Assembly (NCBI RefSeq): GCF_020782115.1 | Contig: NZ_JAJGMW010000015.1 | Coordinates: forward strand, 1-64,000 | Length of the DNA: 64,000 nt | Direction of reading: 5' to 3' | Origin: Leeuwenhoekiella parthenopeia | GTDB lineage: Bacteria; Bacteroidota; Bacteroidia; Flavobacteriales; Flavobacteriaceae | Shown here: piece by piece, positions 17,240 to 27,285 of the stretch | Position numbering within the stretch: the stretch's first letter is position 1 | How the letters are laid out: each line of letters begins with the position of its first letter | Program-made: the position numbers and the translations under genes | The notes under the pieces: model-generated | Database searches by the model: none | Seen by the model: only the letters and a program-made list of their open reading frames with translations | What the model was told of the DNA's origin: nothing

Positions 17240-19069
17240 ATGTCAGTAGATGCTACAGCTTTAGACCATCATGCCCACGACGATCACGGGCATCATGATC
17301 ATCACCAGACGTTTATAAGCAAATATATTTTTAGTACAGATCACAAGATGATCTCAAAGCAGTACCTGATTACAGGTTTGCTTATGGGTGTTATTGGTAT
17401 CGCCATGTCTATCTTGTTTCGAATTCAGCTCGCCTGGCCTGAACAAAGTTTTACCATATTTGAGATATTTCTGGGTAAATGGGCTCCGGAAGGGGTTATG
17501 GATCCAAGTATCTATTTGTCACTGGTAACGATACATGGTACCATTATGGTGTTCTTTGTATTGACTGCTGGATTAAGCGGTACGTTTAGTAACCTGTTAA
17601 TTCCACTTCAGATTGGTGCACGCGATATGGCCTCAGGTTTCTTAAACATGGTGTCATACTGGTTGTTTTTCCTGTCGTCAGTAATTATGGTTTCATCTCT
17701 TTTTGTAGAGGCGGGGCCGGCAGCAGCAGGTTGGACGATTTATCCTCCGCTTAGTGCATTGCCAAATTCGATATCTGCATCCGGTGCGGGTATGACGCTT
17801 TGGTTGGTGTCTATGGCAATCTTTATCGCTTCATCTCTATTAGGTTCACTAAACTATATTGTTACAGTGATCAATATGAGAACTAAAGGGATGTCTATGA
17901 CCAGACTTCCGCTCACCATCTGGGCATTCTTTGTGACTGCTATTATTGGTGTGGTTTCTTTTCCTGTTCTTTTATCTGCGGCTTTATTGCTTATTATGGA
18001 TAGAAGTTTTGGTACCTCATTCTTCCTTTCTGATATTTATATTGGTGGAGAGGTATTACACAACCAGGGAGGTTCTCCGGTACTTTTTGAGCACTTATTC
18101 TGGTTCCTGGGTCACCCGGAGGTATATATCGTATTGCTTCCGGCATTGGGTATTTCTTCTGAGGTTATTGCGACCAATGCGAGAAAGCCGATTTTCGGTT
18201 ACCGTGCTATGATCGCTTCTATCCTGGCAATCGCATTCCTTTCGACCATCGTTTGGGGTCACCACATGTTTGTGTCGGGTATGAACCCATTCCTTGGATC
18301 GGTATTTACATTTACCACACTGCTGATCGCTATACCTTCAGCGGTAAAAGCCTTTAACTATATTACTACCCTATGGAAAGGTAATCTGCAGTTTAACCCT
18401 GCAATGCTTTTCTCCATCGGTCTAGTTTCTACCTTTATAACAGGTGGTCTTACCGGTATTATTTTGGGTGATAGCACGCTGGATATTAACGTACACGACA
18501 CCTATTTCGTTGTGGCTCACTTCCACCTGGTAATGGGTATCTCGGCATTGTACGGCCTTTTTGCCGGGGTTTATCACTGGTTTCCTAAAATGTTTGAAGG
18601 GCGTATGCTTAACAAGAATTTGGGTTATGTACACTTCTGGGTTACCGCTATAGGTTCGTATGCGGTATTCTTCCCTATGCACTTTATAGGTATGGCCGGT
18701 TTGCCACGTAGATATTATTCAAACACGGCATTCCCGTATTTTGATGATTTAGCTGATGTAAATACGATGATTACTGTCGCGGCTATCATTACTGCCGCAG
18801 TTCAGTTGGTATTCTTATATAACTTTATTTCTTCTATTTTCTACGGAAAAAGAGGTCCTAAGAACCCCTGGAAGTCTAATACTTTAGAATGGACAACCGA
18901 GCTTAAGCACATCCACGGAAACTGGGAAGGTGAGATTCCTCACGTTTACCGCTGGTCTTATGACTACAGTAAGTTGAATGAAGATGAAACGGATTATGTA
19001 ATTCCGGGTCAGGATTATATCCCTCAAAACATCCCGTTACAACCGGGAGAGGAAGAAATGAATCACTAA
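17240..19069 (+). CDS. coxA: Cytochrome c oxidase subunit I (aa3 type)
   Basis: Subunit I holds heme a and the heme a3-CuB site where oxygen is reduced and protons are pumped. The 609-residue product has twelve expected helices. Visible ligands are the His in TIHGTIMVFF (about 98), HPEVY near 292 with the Glu of the D-channel and the Tyr crosslinked to the CuB His, the HH pair in VWGHHMF (about 341-342), and two His in VVAHFHLVMG (about 426-428). ARDMASGFLNM preserves the D-channel Asp, so this is an A1-type enzyme. The N-terminus is His-rich (nine His among residues 9-22). It is the last gene of the act-cox operon. Subunits III and IV are encoded about 20 kb away. Confidence 0.97.
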   Translation: MSVDATALDHHAHDDHGHHDHHQTFISKYIFSTDHKMISKQYLITGLLMGVIGIAMSILFRIQLAWPEQSFTIFEIFLGKWAPEGVMDPSIYLSLVTIHGTIMVFFVLTAGLSGTFSNLLIPLQIGARDMASGFLNMVSYWLFFLSSVIMVSSLFVEAGPAAAGWTIYPPLSALPNSISASGAGMTLWLVSMAIFIASSLLGSLNYIVTVINMRTKGMSMTRLPLTIWAFFVTAIIGVVSFPVLLSAALLLIMDRSFGTSFFLSDIYIGGEVLHNQGGSPVLFEHLFWFLGHPEVYIVLLPALGISSEVIATNARKPIFGYRAMIASILAIAFLSTIVWGHHMFVSGMNPFLGSVFTFTTLLIAIPSAVKAFNYITTLWKGNLQFNPAMLFSIGLVSTFITGGLTGIILGDSTLDINVHDTYFVVAHFHLVMGISALYGLFAGVYHWFPKMFEGRMLNKNLGYVHFWVTAIGSYAVFFPMHFIGMAGLPRRYYSNTAFPYFDDLADVNTMITVAAIITAAVQLVFLYNFISSIFYGKRGPKNPWKSNTLEWTTELKHIHGNWEGEIPHVYRWSYDYSKLNEDETDYVIPGQDYIPQNIPLQPGEEEMNH

Positions 19070-19085
19070 AAAATCTTAGAATAAT

Positions 19086-19112
19086 AAAAAACCCGCATCA
19101 AGCGGGTTTTTT
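19086..19112 (+). terminator. Terminator after coxA
   Basis: ACCCGC at 19091-19096 pairs with GCGGGT at 19102-19107 around a 5-base loop. The stem is flanked by an A-run upstream and six T residues downstream. It closes the roughly 12-kb act-cox operon 17 bases after the coxA stop. Confidence 0.92.
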
Positions 19113-19202
19113 AGTTTTAGCAGGCTTTGATGCGAATGCTAAATTTTAGTCTGCATCTGCCGGCTGCTATTATTAGCATCTGCTATTTCTTATATTTACG
19201 TT

Positions 19203-20225
19203 ATGAATGAAAATTTAGATGCAAGCGGGGAAGCCTTTACACCCGAAGAGTTTGACGTAGAGCGTGCTCTGAGGCCGCTAAGCTTCAGTGATTTTGCCGG
19301 ACAGGAACAGGTACTTGAGAATCTGGAGATTTTTGTTCAGGCTGCAAACCGCAGAGGAGAGGCCTTAGACCATACCCTTTTTCACGGTCCTCCGGGATTG
19401 GGAAAGACAACTCTTGCCAACATTCTGGCAAATGAACTCCAGGTAAACATAAAGGTCACCAGTGGTCCTGTTTTAGACAAGCCGGGAGATTTGGCTGGAT
19501 TGTTGACTAATCTGGAAGAGCGGGATGTGTTATTTATTGATGAAATTCATAGACTAAGTCCAGTTGTGGAGGAATATCTCTATTCGGCCATGGAGGATTA
19601 TAAGATTGATATCATGATCGAAAGCGGCCCCAATGCGCGTACCGTTCAAATTAATCTCAATCCGTTTACCCTTATTGGCGCTACCACCCGTTCAGGTCTG
19701 CTCACCGCACCTATGCGTGCACGTTTTGGAATATCTTCCCGTCTGGAGTATTACAATACCGAATTGCTGACGACCATTGTGCAACGTAGTGCAGAGATTC
19801 TTAAAGTACCCATAAGTTTAGAAGCTGCGATCGAGATTGCAGGCAGAAGCCGGGGGACTCCGCGTATTGCCAATGCGCTGCTGCGCAGGGTGCGTGATTT
19901 CGCCCAAATAAAGGGTAACGGGAGCATTGATATTGCCATTGCGCGTTTTGGTCTTAAAGCCCTCAATGTAGATGCACACGGTCTTGATGAGATGGATAAT
20001 AAAATACTGGCGACTATTATTGATAAATTTAAGGGTGGCCCTGTAGGAATTACAACTTTGGCAACTGCCGTTTCAGAAAGTGCAGAGACCATCGAAGAGG
20101 TATATGAACCTTTTTTAATACAGCAGGGTTTTATTATTCGTACCCCAAGAGGTCGGGAGGTTACCGAAGCTGCTTACAGGCATTTAAAACGAGTTAAGGG
20201 TCCGGTTCAGGGAGGTCTTTTCTAA
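19203..20225 (+). CDS. ruvB: Holliday junction branch migration helicase RuvB
   Basis: RuvB is the hexameric AAA+ motor that drives branch migration of Holliday junctions with RuvA. The 340-residue product has Walker [10 protein letters not shown] at about 61-69, Walker [10 protein letters not shown] at about 110-118, a sensor region GATTRSG, and a C-terminal winged-helix domain with RTPRGREVT. Length and motifs are normal. A near-match to a -7 box (TATATTTA, 19191-19198) sits directly before the ATG and would give an almost leaderless message; I treat it as weak. The gene opens a group with a P450 and queG. ruvA is encoded 6.5 kb downstream and ruvC is not in the window. Confidence 0.97.
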   Translation: MNENLDASGEAFTPEEFDVERALRPLSFSDFAGQEQVLENLEIFVQAANRRGEALDHTLFHGPPGLGKTTLANILANELQVNIKVTSGPVLDKPGDLAGLLTNLEERDVLFIDEIHRLSPVVEEYLYSAMEDYKIDIMIESGPNARTVQINLNPFTLIGATTRSGLLTAPMRARFGISSRLEYYNTELLTTIVQRSAEILKVPISLEAAIEIAGRSRGTPRIANALLRRVRDFAQIKGNGSIDIAIARFGLKALNVDAHGLDEMDNKILATIIDKFKGGPVGITTLATAVSESAETIEEVYEPFLIQQGFIIRTPRGREVTEAAYRHLKRVKGPVQGGLF

Positions 20226-20247
20226 ATTTTTTAGTTAATCCATTTCT

Positions 20248-21567
20248 ATGGCAGATTTTCCGATAGTGCCCGTGCATAAGTTCTTAAGGTCGGCCTTTAA
20301 GATACTGAAGAACCCCTTGCCTTTTCATAAAAAAAACTTCAGGGAAAAAGGAGATACGTTTTGGCTGAAATTAGGTTTCGGTAAGAGTGTGGTTTTTTCG
20401 CGTAATGCCGCATTTGCCCAATACGTGCTTCAAAAAAATCAGAAAAACTACACCAAGTCACCCATACAAACGCAGGATCTTGCAAAATACGTAGGCAAGG
20501 GCTTACTCACGGCAGAAGGTCAGCATTGGGCAACTCAGCGAAAGCTTATTCAACCCGCTTTTCATAAAAAGCATTTGGCACAACTCATCGCTAAAATGCA
20601 GGAGGTTATTGAAACCGAACTCGATAAAATAAAAACCGATCAGCCTTTTGATGTCTTTCCGGTTTACAATGATCTGGCTTTTCAGACGGTGGTACAGGCT
20701 TTGTTTAGCGGAGCCGCAGATCAGAAAGTCATTAACAGGCTGCAGCAAATAACCGAAGAAGCTCAGGCTATGCTGGTGAAAGAGTTGCGTCAGCCCTATT
20801 TAGGTTGGTGGTTTAAAATCTCCGGTAAACTGCAGGATAATATTCAAAAAACCCGTGAGGCCCGTAAATTGCTGGAGCAGTTGGTCGAAGAGCGCCAGGC
20901 TTTAGGAGTGCGGCAGGACGATCTGCTCGATATGTTACTCGATGCCCGTTATGAGGACGATACTGCAATGAGTAAAGATCAGCTCGTAGATGAGATATTT
21001 ATTCTGTTTGTTGCCGGGCATGAGACTACTTCAAATGCACTGACGTTTATAACGCAGCTGCTCGGGCTGCATCCCGAAGTGCAACAGCGCGTTTACGAGG
21101 AAGCCAAAGCCTGTGAGCACGAAGATTTGGGCCTTCAGTTAAGAAGCCTCACGTACACCAATCTGGTTATAAACGAATCTATGCGGTTATATCCGCCGGC
21201 TTATTTTATAGACCGAATCGCGCTGCAGGAAGATTCGTTTGATAATTACAGGATAAAGGCCGGCACCAGTCTGCTTTTTTCCATTTATGAGATACACAGG
21301 CATCCGGATTTTTGGGAGGAACCTGAAAAATTCAATCCCTTGCGGTTTGAAGACGAGCGCCTGCTTAAATATTCACCCTATTTTCTTCCTTTTGGAGCCG
21401 GTCCGCGTATGTGTATTGGCAATAATTTTGCGATGTACGAAATGATTTTGGCAGTTGCAGCTCTGGTGAAGCGGTATGAGATCATTTCAGACGGAAGGCC
21501 TATAGAAATTAAACCACTCATAACCCTTAAGCCTCAAAACGCTTCGCTTACCTTCAGAAACCGTTAA
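20248..21567 (+). CDS. Cytochrome P450
   Basis: This is a 439-residue soluble-type cytochrome P450 monooxygenase. It shows the I-helix oxygen-activation motif [12 protein letters not shown] near residue 255, the K-helix ExxR as ESMR near 310-313, and the heme-binding loop [10 protein letters not shown] with the thiolate Cys near 389. The C-helix [13 protein letters not shown] is also typical. There is no N-terminal membrane anchor. No ferredoxin, ferredoxin reductase or fused reductase domain is nearby, so the electron donor is unknown. It starts 22 bases after ruvB and ends 1 base before queG, which suggests co-transcription. The substrate cannot be read from the sequence; the general look is like fatty-acid or terpene hydroxylases, a weak impression only. 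Confidence 0.93.
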   Translation: MADFPIVPVHKFLRSAFKILKNPLPFHKKNFREKGDTFWLKLGFGKSVVFSRNAAFAQYVLQKNQKNYTKSPIQTQDLAKYVGKGLLTAEGQHWATQRKLIQPAFHKKHLAQLIAKMQEVIETELDKIKTDQPFDVFPVYNDLAFQTVVQALFSGAADQKVINRLQQITEEAQAMLVKELRQPYLGWWFKISGKLQDNIQKTREARKLLEQLVEERQALGVRQDDLLDMLLDARYEDDTAMSKDQLVDEIFILFVAGHETTSNALTFITQLLGLHPEVQQRVYEEAKACEHEDLGLQLRSLTYTNLVINESMRLYPPAYFIDRIALQEDSFDNYRIKAGTSLLFSIYEIHRHPDFWEEPEKFNPLRFEDERLLKYSPYFLPFGAGPRMCIGNNFAMYEMILAVAALVKRYEIISDGRPIEIKPLITLKPQNASLTFRNR

Positions 21568-21568
21568 C

Positions 21569-22495
21569 GTGAACACTAAAACTACAAACACACAGTTTAT
21601 AAAAGCCGAAGCAAAACGTCTGGGCTTTATGTCGTGTGGAGTGTCCAGGGCAGGCTTTCTAGAAGACGAGGCCCCGCGACTCGAAGACTGGCTTTCTAAA
21701 AACCGGCACGGCGAAATGGGATATATGGAAAACCATTTTGATAAACGTCTGGATCCAACTCTGCTGGTGCCCGGTGCGAAAAGCGTGGTTTCTCTATTGT
21801 TTAATTACTTTCCTGAAGCGCAGCAGCGGAAGGATAGCTTTAAGATTTCAAAATACGCTTACGGTACTGATTACCATTTTGTGATTAAAGACAGGCTGAA
21901 AGAATTGCTTTTCAATATTCAGGAAAAAATAGGTAAGGTAGAAGGGCGGGCCTTTGTCGATTCGGCACCTGTTCTTGATAAAGCCTGGGCGGCCCGAAGC
22001 GGTTTGGGTTGGATTGGTAAAAACAGCAATCTCCTTACGAAGCAGGCAGGTTCTTTTTATTTTATAGCCGAATTGATTATTGATCTGGATTTGGATTACG
22101 ATACGCCGGTAACTGACCATTGCGGTTCCTGTACGGCCTGTATTGATGCCTGCCCCACTCAGGCCATTGTTGATCCGTATGTGGTAGATGGCAGCAAATG
22201 CATCAGTTATTTTACCATCGAACTAAAAAACGAAATCCCCGCCTATGCGCAGGATAAGATGGAAGACTGGATGTTTGGCTGTGATATCTGCCAGGATGTA
22301 TGCCCCTGGAATCGCTTCTCCAAACCCCATAACGAGCCTCTTTTTGAACCCCGGCCTGAGATTCTTAACTATTCAAAGTCAGAATGGAAAGAACTCACGC
22401 AGGAAGTTTTTTCATCTGTTTTCAGGAAATCACCGGTAAAGCGCACCAGGTACGAGGGTCTGATGCGCAACATTGCTGCGCTTTCTCAAAAATAA
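21569..22495 (+). CDS. queG: Epoxyqueuosine reductase QueG
   Basis: QueG catalyses the last step of queuosine synthesis, reducing epoxyqueuosine in tRNA with a cobalamin cofactor and two 4Fe-4S clusters. The 308-residue product has the substrate/cobalamin domain with [20 protein letters not shown] around residues 130-150 and two ferredoxin-type cysteine groups, [12 protein letters not shown] (about 184-195) and [11 protein letters not shown] (about 238-248). It starts with GTG at 21569, one base after the P450 stop, and no ATG is better placed. It lacks the C-terminal HEAT-like repeats of longer QueG proteins, as is common in Bacteroidota. It acts in the cytoplasm on tRNAs with GUN anticodons. 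Confidence 0.95.
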   Translation: MNTKTTNTQFIKAEAKRLGFMSCGVSRAGFLEDEAPRLEDWLSKNRHGEMGYMENHFDKRLDPTLLVPGAKSVVSLLFNYFPEAQQRKDSFKISKYAYGTDYHFVIKDRLKELLFNIQEKIGKVEGRAFVDSAPVLDKAWAARSGLGWIGKNSNLLTKQAGSFYFIAELIIDLDLDYDTPVTDHCGSCTACIDACPTQAIVDPYVVDGSKCISYFTIELKNEIPAYAQDKMEDWMFGCDICQDVCPWNRFSKPHNEPLFEPRPEILNYSKSEWKELTQEVFSSVFRKSPVKRTRYEGLMRNIAALSQK

Positions 22496-22652
22496 CGACT
22501 CAATTCTTACCGTTAATTTCTAAATATGCTGTTAATATTTTAAGCTATTCGTGTATATTGTCAAACGTTTTTCAAGATTCAATCATCTACAACGTTTTAA
22601 TTTTTTGATTTGCAAGATTTAGTCAAACCGAAACAATACGCTATCAAATAGT

Positions 22653-24134
22653 ATGAATAAGATTATAAGTGCCATTCGCAAGCCTAACCTTTCCTTCTGG
22701 CAGATATGGAATATGAATGTAGGATTCTTCGGAATTCAATTTAGTTTTGGTTTACAGCAAACCGCTATAAATCCTATTTTCTCTTTTCTAGGGGCAGATC
22801 ACGCCGAATTACCCTTGTTAAATCTTGCAGGGCCCGTAACGGGATTAATTATTCAGCCTATAATTGGTGCTATATCAGATAAAACCTGGTTGCCCAAATG
22901 GGGAGGTCGACGCAAGCCCTTCTTTTTAATCGGTGCGATTCTGGGAAGTTTGTGTTTGCTGGCTTTTCCCTATAGTTCTGAGCTTTGGTTTGCCGTAGGT
23001 TTATTGTGGATTCTTGACGTGGGTAACAATACGGCGATGGAGCCTTACCGCGCGTTTGTAGGGGATAAGCTCAATGATGATCAGATTACTTTTGGCTACC
23101 AGATGCAAAGCTTGTTTGTGGGAGCCGGGATTACGATTGCAAATTTCTCCCTTTTCTTATTTCAGGACTGGTTTGGGGCACCCGCCGAAGAAGGTGCTGC
23201 TCTTTGTTCGAGCGCTACCGAGACGATCTCAAGTATTCCCACCTGGGTGTATTATTCCTTCTTTCTGGGAGCCTTTAGCTCTATTGCTACTGTGCTTTGG
23301 TCGGTTTGGAAAACCCCCGAAATTCCCCCTACTGATGAAGATTTGGCCGAATTAAAACGGGAAAAGGCAGAGTCAACCTTTGCTTCGCGTTTGTTTGAAC
23401 CCATTATCGAAATTGCCGGTGCCATTGGTAAGATGCCAACAATGCTTAAGAAGTTGGCCGCGGTTTACTTTTTTCAATGGTATGCCCTGTTTGTTTATTG
23501 GCAGTTTATCACGCCGATGTTGCGCAGCAGTATGTACGGTTTATCGCAGGAAGACAATACGCGTTTTGAGGGCATTATGGAAGCCTGCAGAAGCGGTGGT
23601 GTGATCGGGACCGGGGATACCGCATTTGCTCAAAATTTTCAGCAGGTGTCTGAACAGGCATTGGCGCAAACGGGATTGATGAACGGTACCTATAACTTTG
23701 TGACGATGATTGTGGCTCTGGCTCTGGTGCCATTCGCCAAAAAGTATGGTTCGCGCAATGTGTATGTGATTAGTTTAGTGCTTACCGGGGTAGCCATGCT
23801 GAGCATGCCGTATATCAAAAATGAATACGCATTACTGGTCCCGATGATCCTTTTCGGTATCGGTTGGGCAGCTATGATGGGTATTCCCTATTCTATGGTT
23901 TCAAAAGTTATTCCTGAAGAAAAACGTGGGGTATATATGGGCATCGTTAATATGATGATTGTGATTCCTATGCTTATACAAACGGTAACTTTTGGTCCTA
24001 TTATTAAAAATCTGCTCAACGACAATGCAGTGAATGCGATTTTATTTGGCGGCGTATTCTTTATTATCGCCGCATTATTGGCTCTTCGTCTTAAAAAGAG
24101 CTATTCTTCAGATAAAATTTACATACCAGAATAA
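22653..24134 (+). CDS. SLC45/GPH-type MFS sugar transporter
   Basis: The 493-residue protein has about twelve transmembrane helices and the features of sucrose/maltose-type major facilitators: an N-terminal NMNVGFFGIQFSFGLQ helix, the first loop with GAISDKTWLPKWGGRRKPF (RxGRR-like motif, about residues 71-90), and a central cytoplasmic loop rich in Glu and Lys (about 230-260). A periplasmic loop around residues 290-335 is longer than usual. Related Bacteroidota proteins import maltose or other disaccharides, often next to glycoside hydrolases. None are present here, so the substrate is uncertain. It stands alone between queG and maeB, with a 157-base upstream gap and its own terminator. Confidence 0.85.
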   Translation: MNKIISAIRKPNLSFWQIWNMNVGFFGIQFSFGLQQTAINPIFSFLGADHAELPLLNLAGPVTGLIIQPIIGAISDKTWLPKWGGRRKPFFLIGAILGSLCLLAFPYSSELWFAVGLLWILDVGNNTAMEPYRAFVGDKLNDDQITFGYQMQSLFVGAGITIANFSLFLFQDWFGAPAEEGAALCSSATETISSIPTWVYYSFFLGAFSSIATVLWSVWKTPEIPPTDEDLAELKREKAESTFASRLFEPIIEIAGAIGKMPTMLKKLAAVYFFQWYALFVYWQFITPMLRSSMYGLSQEDNTRFEGIMEACRSGGVIGTGDTAFAQNFQQVSEQALAQTGLMNGTYNFVTMIVALALVPFAKKYGSRNVYVISLVLTGVAMLSMPYIKNEYALLVPMILFGIGWAAMMGIPYSMVSKVIPEEKRGVYMGIVNMMIVIPMLIQTVTFGPIIKNLLNDNAVNAILFGGVFFIIAALLALRLKKSYSSDKIYIPE

Positions 24135-24165
24135 ACGCAGTATACGTTTGTTTTATAAATGAAGT

Positions 24166-24218
24166 CAAAAGCTAAATATGCCCGTATTGAGGAGATTTAG
24201 CTTTTGCTTTTTATTTTT
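24166..24218 (+). terminator. Terminator after the MFS transporter gene
   Basis: A perfect 12-bp stem (24166-24177 with 24195-24206, core AAAAGCTAAAT) encloses a 17-base loop. It is followed by CTTTTTATTTTT. It lies 31 bases after the transporter stop and separates it from maeB. Confidence 0.85.
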
Positions 24219-24286
24219 GGCAGTGTCCCGGGTAAAATTAGCAGGGATAAAGCTAAGAATTTACTAGCCTGAACTAATAATAGCCC

Positions 24287-24294
24287 TATTTTTG
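24287..24294 (+). promoter_or_regulatory. Putative -7 box for maeB
   Basis: TATTTTTG matches TAnnTTTG exactly and lies 22 bases upstream of the maeB ATG. No good TTG is found 17-23 bases further upstream, so only half of the promoter is supported. Confidence 0.45.
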
Positions 24295-24316
24295 TAGCAG
24301 AGCTAACGCGAATATT

Positions 24317-26614
24317 ATGAGTAAAGAAAGCAAACGCCGAGAGGCCCTAATCTATCACGCAAAACCAACACCCGGTAAAATCGCCGTGGTGCCTACTAAA
24401 AAATATTCATCTCAGCGCGATCTTTCGCTTGCCTATTCTCCGGGGGTTGCAGAACCTTGTCTGGAGATCGAAAAGGATAAGGAGAACGCTTACAAATACA
24501 CCGCTAAAGGAAATCTGGTAGCTGTGATTTCTAACGGTACGGCAGTTCTGGGTCTGGGTGACATAGGTCCTGAAGCTTCCAAACCGGTTATGGAAGGTAA
24601 AGGTTTGCTCTTTAAAATTTTTGCAGGGATTGATGTTTTTGATATTGAGGTTGATACCAAGAATGTTGATGAGTTTATCGCTACCGTAAAAAATATTGCA
24701 CCCACTTTTGGAGGAATCAATCTCGAAGATATTAAAGCTCCCGAAGCGTTTGAGATTGAACGCCGTTTAAAAGCTGAGCTTGATATTCCGGTAATGCACG
24801 ACGATCAGCATGGTACCGCCATCATCTCTGCTGCTGCCTTATTAAATGCAACCGAACTCGCCGGTAAAAAGATGGAAGACATTCGCATAGTGGTGAGTGG
24901 TGCCGGTGCAGCCGCGGTTTCATGTACGCGACTGTATAAAGCTTTTGGCGCCAGAGGCGAAAATATTGTAATGCTAGATAGTAAAGGGGTTATTCGCAGT
25001 GACCGCGATAGTCTTTCAGAAGAAAAAGCGGAGTTTGCTTCAGACCGAAAAATAGATACGCTTGAAGAAGCAATGGTAGATGCCGATGTGTTCATAGGCC
25101 TTTCTATTGCCGATATCGTTTCGCCCGAAATGCTTAAGACTATGGCTCCTAATCCCATCGTCTTTGCTATGGCAAACCCCAATCCTGAGATTGATTACAA
25201 TCTCGCGATGGATACCCGGGAAGACATCATCATGGCTACCGGTCGTTCAGATCATCCCAATCAGGTGAACAATGTTTTGGGTTTCCCTTTTATTTTTAGA
25301 GGAGCTCTTGACGTGCGTGCTACCAAGATTAATGAAGATATGAAGATGGCCGCTGTGAAAGCCTTGGCTGAACTCGCTAAAGAATCGGTGCCTGAGCAGG
25401 TGAATATCGCTTATGGGGAGACGCGCCTTAACTTCAGCAGAGAATACATAATTCCCAAGCCTTTTGATCCGCGTTTGATTACCAAGGTACCACCCGCAGT
25501 GGCAAAGGCTGCTATGGATAGTGGCGTAGCCCGCCATCCTATTACAGACTGGGTTAAGTACGAAGACGAACTTCTGGATCGTATGGGCTCAGATAATAAA
25601 ATTGTCAGACTCATTCTTAACAGGGCCAAGACCGAACCTAAACGCGTGGTCTACGCCGAGGCAGATCAGCTTGATGTGCTCAAGGCAGCTCAAATCATCT
25701 ACGATGAGGGTATAGGTACCCCAGTGCTTTTAGGAAATCGGGAGACCATCGTTGAGTTAATGGAAGAGCTTGACTTTGATGCAGATATTGAAATTATAGA
25801 TCCCAAAACCAAAGAAGAAAAGCCAAAGCTTGATCAATATGCTCATATGTTCTGGAAAGAACGGAAGCGCAAGGGGGTTACCCTTTATGATGCTCAGAAA
25901 TTATTGAGACAACGCAATTACTATGCGGCGATGATGGTGAAGCATGGCGATGCAGATGCGATGATTACGGGCTACAGCAGCAGTTATCCTTCAGCTGTAA
26001 AACCGGTACTTGAGGTAATTGGCGCAGCACCCAACGTGCAAAAAGTAGCGGCCGCCAACCTCATGAATACCAGCAGAGGGCCCTTGTTTTTGGCAGATAC
26101 CTCTATAAATATTGAGCCTACGGCGAAAGAATTAGCTAAAATCGCTTTGATGACCGCACGTACCGTACGTCTTTTCGGGATGGAACCGGTGATAGCGATG
26201 ATTTCCTATTCCAATTTTGGGTCTTCTAAAAATGAACAGGCAGACCGGGTGCGTGAGGCTGTAGCCTATTTGCATAAATATTACCCGGATCTTTCGGTAG
26301 ACGGGGAAGTGCAGGCCGATTTTGCCTTAAATTCAGAAATGCTGAAGAGTAAATTTCCGTTCTCCAAGCTTGCGGGTAAAAAGGTAAATACGTTTGTGTT
26401 TTCTAATATCGACTCGGCAAACATCACCTATAAAATGATTAAAGAACTCAATAAGGCAGATAACATCGGGCCCATAATGATGGGGATGAATAAGCCGGTA
26501 CACGTGTTGCAGTTGGGAGCTTCGGTTGATGAAATCGTAAATATGTCTGCCGTCGCAGTTATCGATGCGCAACAAAAAGGCAAAAAACTTCAGGAAGAGT
26601 TAAAAGGACGATAA
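24317..26614 (+). CDS. maeB: NADP-dependent malic enzyme with phosphotransacetylase-like domain
   Basis: This enzyme decarboxylates malate to pyruvate, typically with NADP+, supplying NADPH and pyruvate. The 765-residue product has the two-part architecture of MaeB. An N-terminal malic domain (about 1-165) contains LAYSPGVAEPC and VMHDDQHGTAI, and a Rossmann NAD(P) domain (about 166-425) contains VVSGAGAAAVSC. A C-terminal phosphate acetyltransferase-like domain (about 430-760) does not usually catalyse acetyl transfer but binds acetyl-CoA as a regulator in characterised homologues. The protein is cytoplasmic. It has its own probable promoter and lies 83 bases before the ruvA start, so ruvA and sprA may be partly transcribed from it. 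Confidence 0.95.
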   Translation: MSKESKRREALIYHAKPTPGKIAVVPTKKYSSQRDLSLAYSPGVAEPCLEIEKDKENAYKYTAKGNLVAVISNGTAVLGLGDIGPEASKPVMEGKGLLFKIFAGIDVFDIEVDTKNVDEFIATVKNIAPTFGGINLEDIKAPEAFEIERRLKAELDIPVMHDDQHGTAIISAAALLNATELAGKKMEDIRIVVSGAGAAAVSCTRLYKAFGARGENIVMLDSKGVIRSDRDSLSEEKAEFASDRKIDTLEEAMVDADVFIGLSIADIVSPEMLKTMAPNPIVFAMANPNPEIDYNLAMDTREDIIMATGRSDHPNQVNNVLGFPFIFRGALDVRATKINEDMKMAAVKALAELAKESVPEQVNIAYGETRLNFSREYIIPKPFDPRLITKVPPAVAKAAMDSGVARHPITDWVKYEDELLDRMGSDNKIVRLILNRAKTEPKRVVYAEADQLDVLKAAQIIYDEGIGTPVLLGNRETIVELMEELDFDADIEIIDPKTKEEKPKLDQYAHMFWKERKRKGVTLYDAQKLLRQRNYYAAMMVKHGDADAMITGYSSSYPSAVKPVLEVIGAAPNVQKVAAANLMNTSRGPLFLADTSINIEPTAKELAKIALMTARTVRLFGMEPVIAMISYSNFGSSKNEQADRVREAVAYLHKYYPDLSVDGEVQADFALNSEMLKSKFPFSKLAGKKVNTFVFSNIDSANITYKMIKELNKADNIGPIMMGMNKPVHVLQLGASVDEIVNMSAVAVIDAQQKGKKLQEELKGR

Positions 26615-26697
26615 GCCAGGGTTTCGGGCAGCGTCTTAAGCCTATGCCCGTGCTGAATTATTTTAGTACATTTAAATCCCAAATCATTTTTTCACTA

Positions 26698-27279
26698 ATG
26701 ATCACATTTTTAAGGGGTAAACTTATTGAGAAAAATCACACCGATGTCGTTATAGAATGTCATGGCGTGGGGTATTTCGTAAACATTTCGCTCAACACCT
26801 TTTCGCTTTTACCTGCTGACGAAAATATCATGCTGTACACGTATTTGCACATCAAGGAAGATGCACATACGTTATATGGCTTCGCCCAAAAATCGGAACG
26901 GGAGATATTTAAACTGCTCATTTCTGTGAGCGGAGTGGGTACCAGTATTGCCCGCACCATGCTGTCTTCTTTAGAACCTTCTCAGGTAAAGCAGGCCATT
27001 GCAACGGGTGATGTTAAGACTATTCAGGCGGTTAAAGGTATTGGTGCTAAAACCGCTCAGCGTGTTATTCTTGATCTTAAGGATAAAATTCTTAAAGTAT
27101 ATGATATTGATGAAGTTTCAGCTGCGCCAAGCAATACCAATAAAGAAGAAGCGTTATCTGCTCTAGAGACTTTAGGCTTTGCCCGAAAGCAAGCTGAACG
27201 TGTGTGTGATGCTATTGTGCGCGATGAGCCACAGGCAAGCGTTGAGCAGATTATAAAACTGGCACTTAAAAAACTTTAA
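26698..27279 (+). CDS. ruvA: Holliday junction DNA-binding protein RuvA
   Basis: RuvA binds Holliday junctions as a tetramer and loads the RuvB motors. The frame is open from 26644, but the ATG at 26698 gives the canonical start MITFLRGKL, so I use it (193 residues). The OB-fold domain covers about 1-62, with GVGYFVNIS. Two helix-hairpin-helix motifs lie in the middle domain: LISVSGVGTSIARTML near 70-85 and IQAVKGIGAKTAQRVI near 105-120. The C-terminal RuvB-binding three-helix domain spans about 148-193. The sprA start codon follows 6 bases after its stop. In many bacteria ruvA and ruvB are adjacent; here four genes separate them. Confidence 0.96.
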   Translation: MITFLRGKLIEKNHTDVVIECHGVGYFVNISLNTFSLLPADENIMLYTYLHIKEDAHTLYGFAQKSEREIFKLLISVSGVGTSIARTMLSSLEPSQVKQAIATGDVKTIQAVKGIGAKTAQRVILDLKDKILKVYDIDEVSAAPSNTNKEEALSALETLGFARKQAERVCDAIVRDEPQASVEQIIKLALKKL

Positions 27280-27285
27280 GAGACT

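Noticed and set aside
26644-26697. Longer ruvA start at 26644
   Set aside because: The 18 additional residues are not RuvA-like, and the ATG at 26698 gives the canonical N-terminus.
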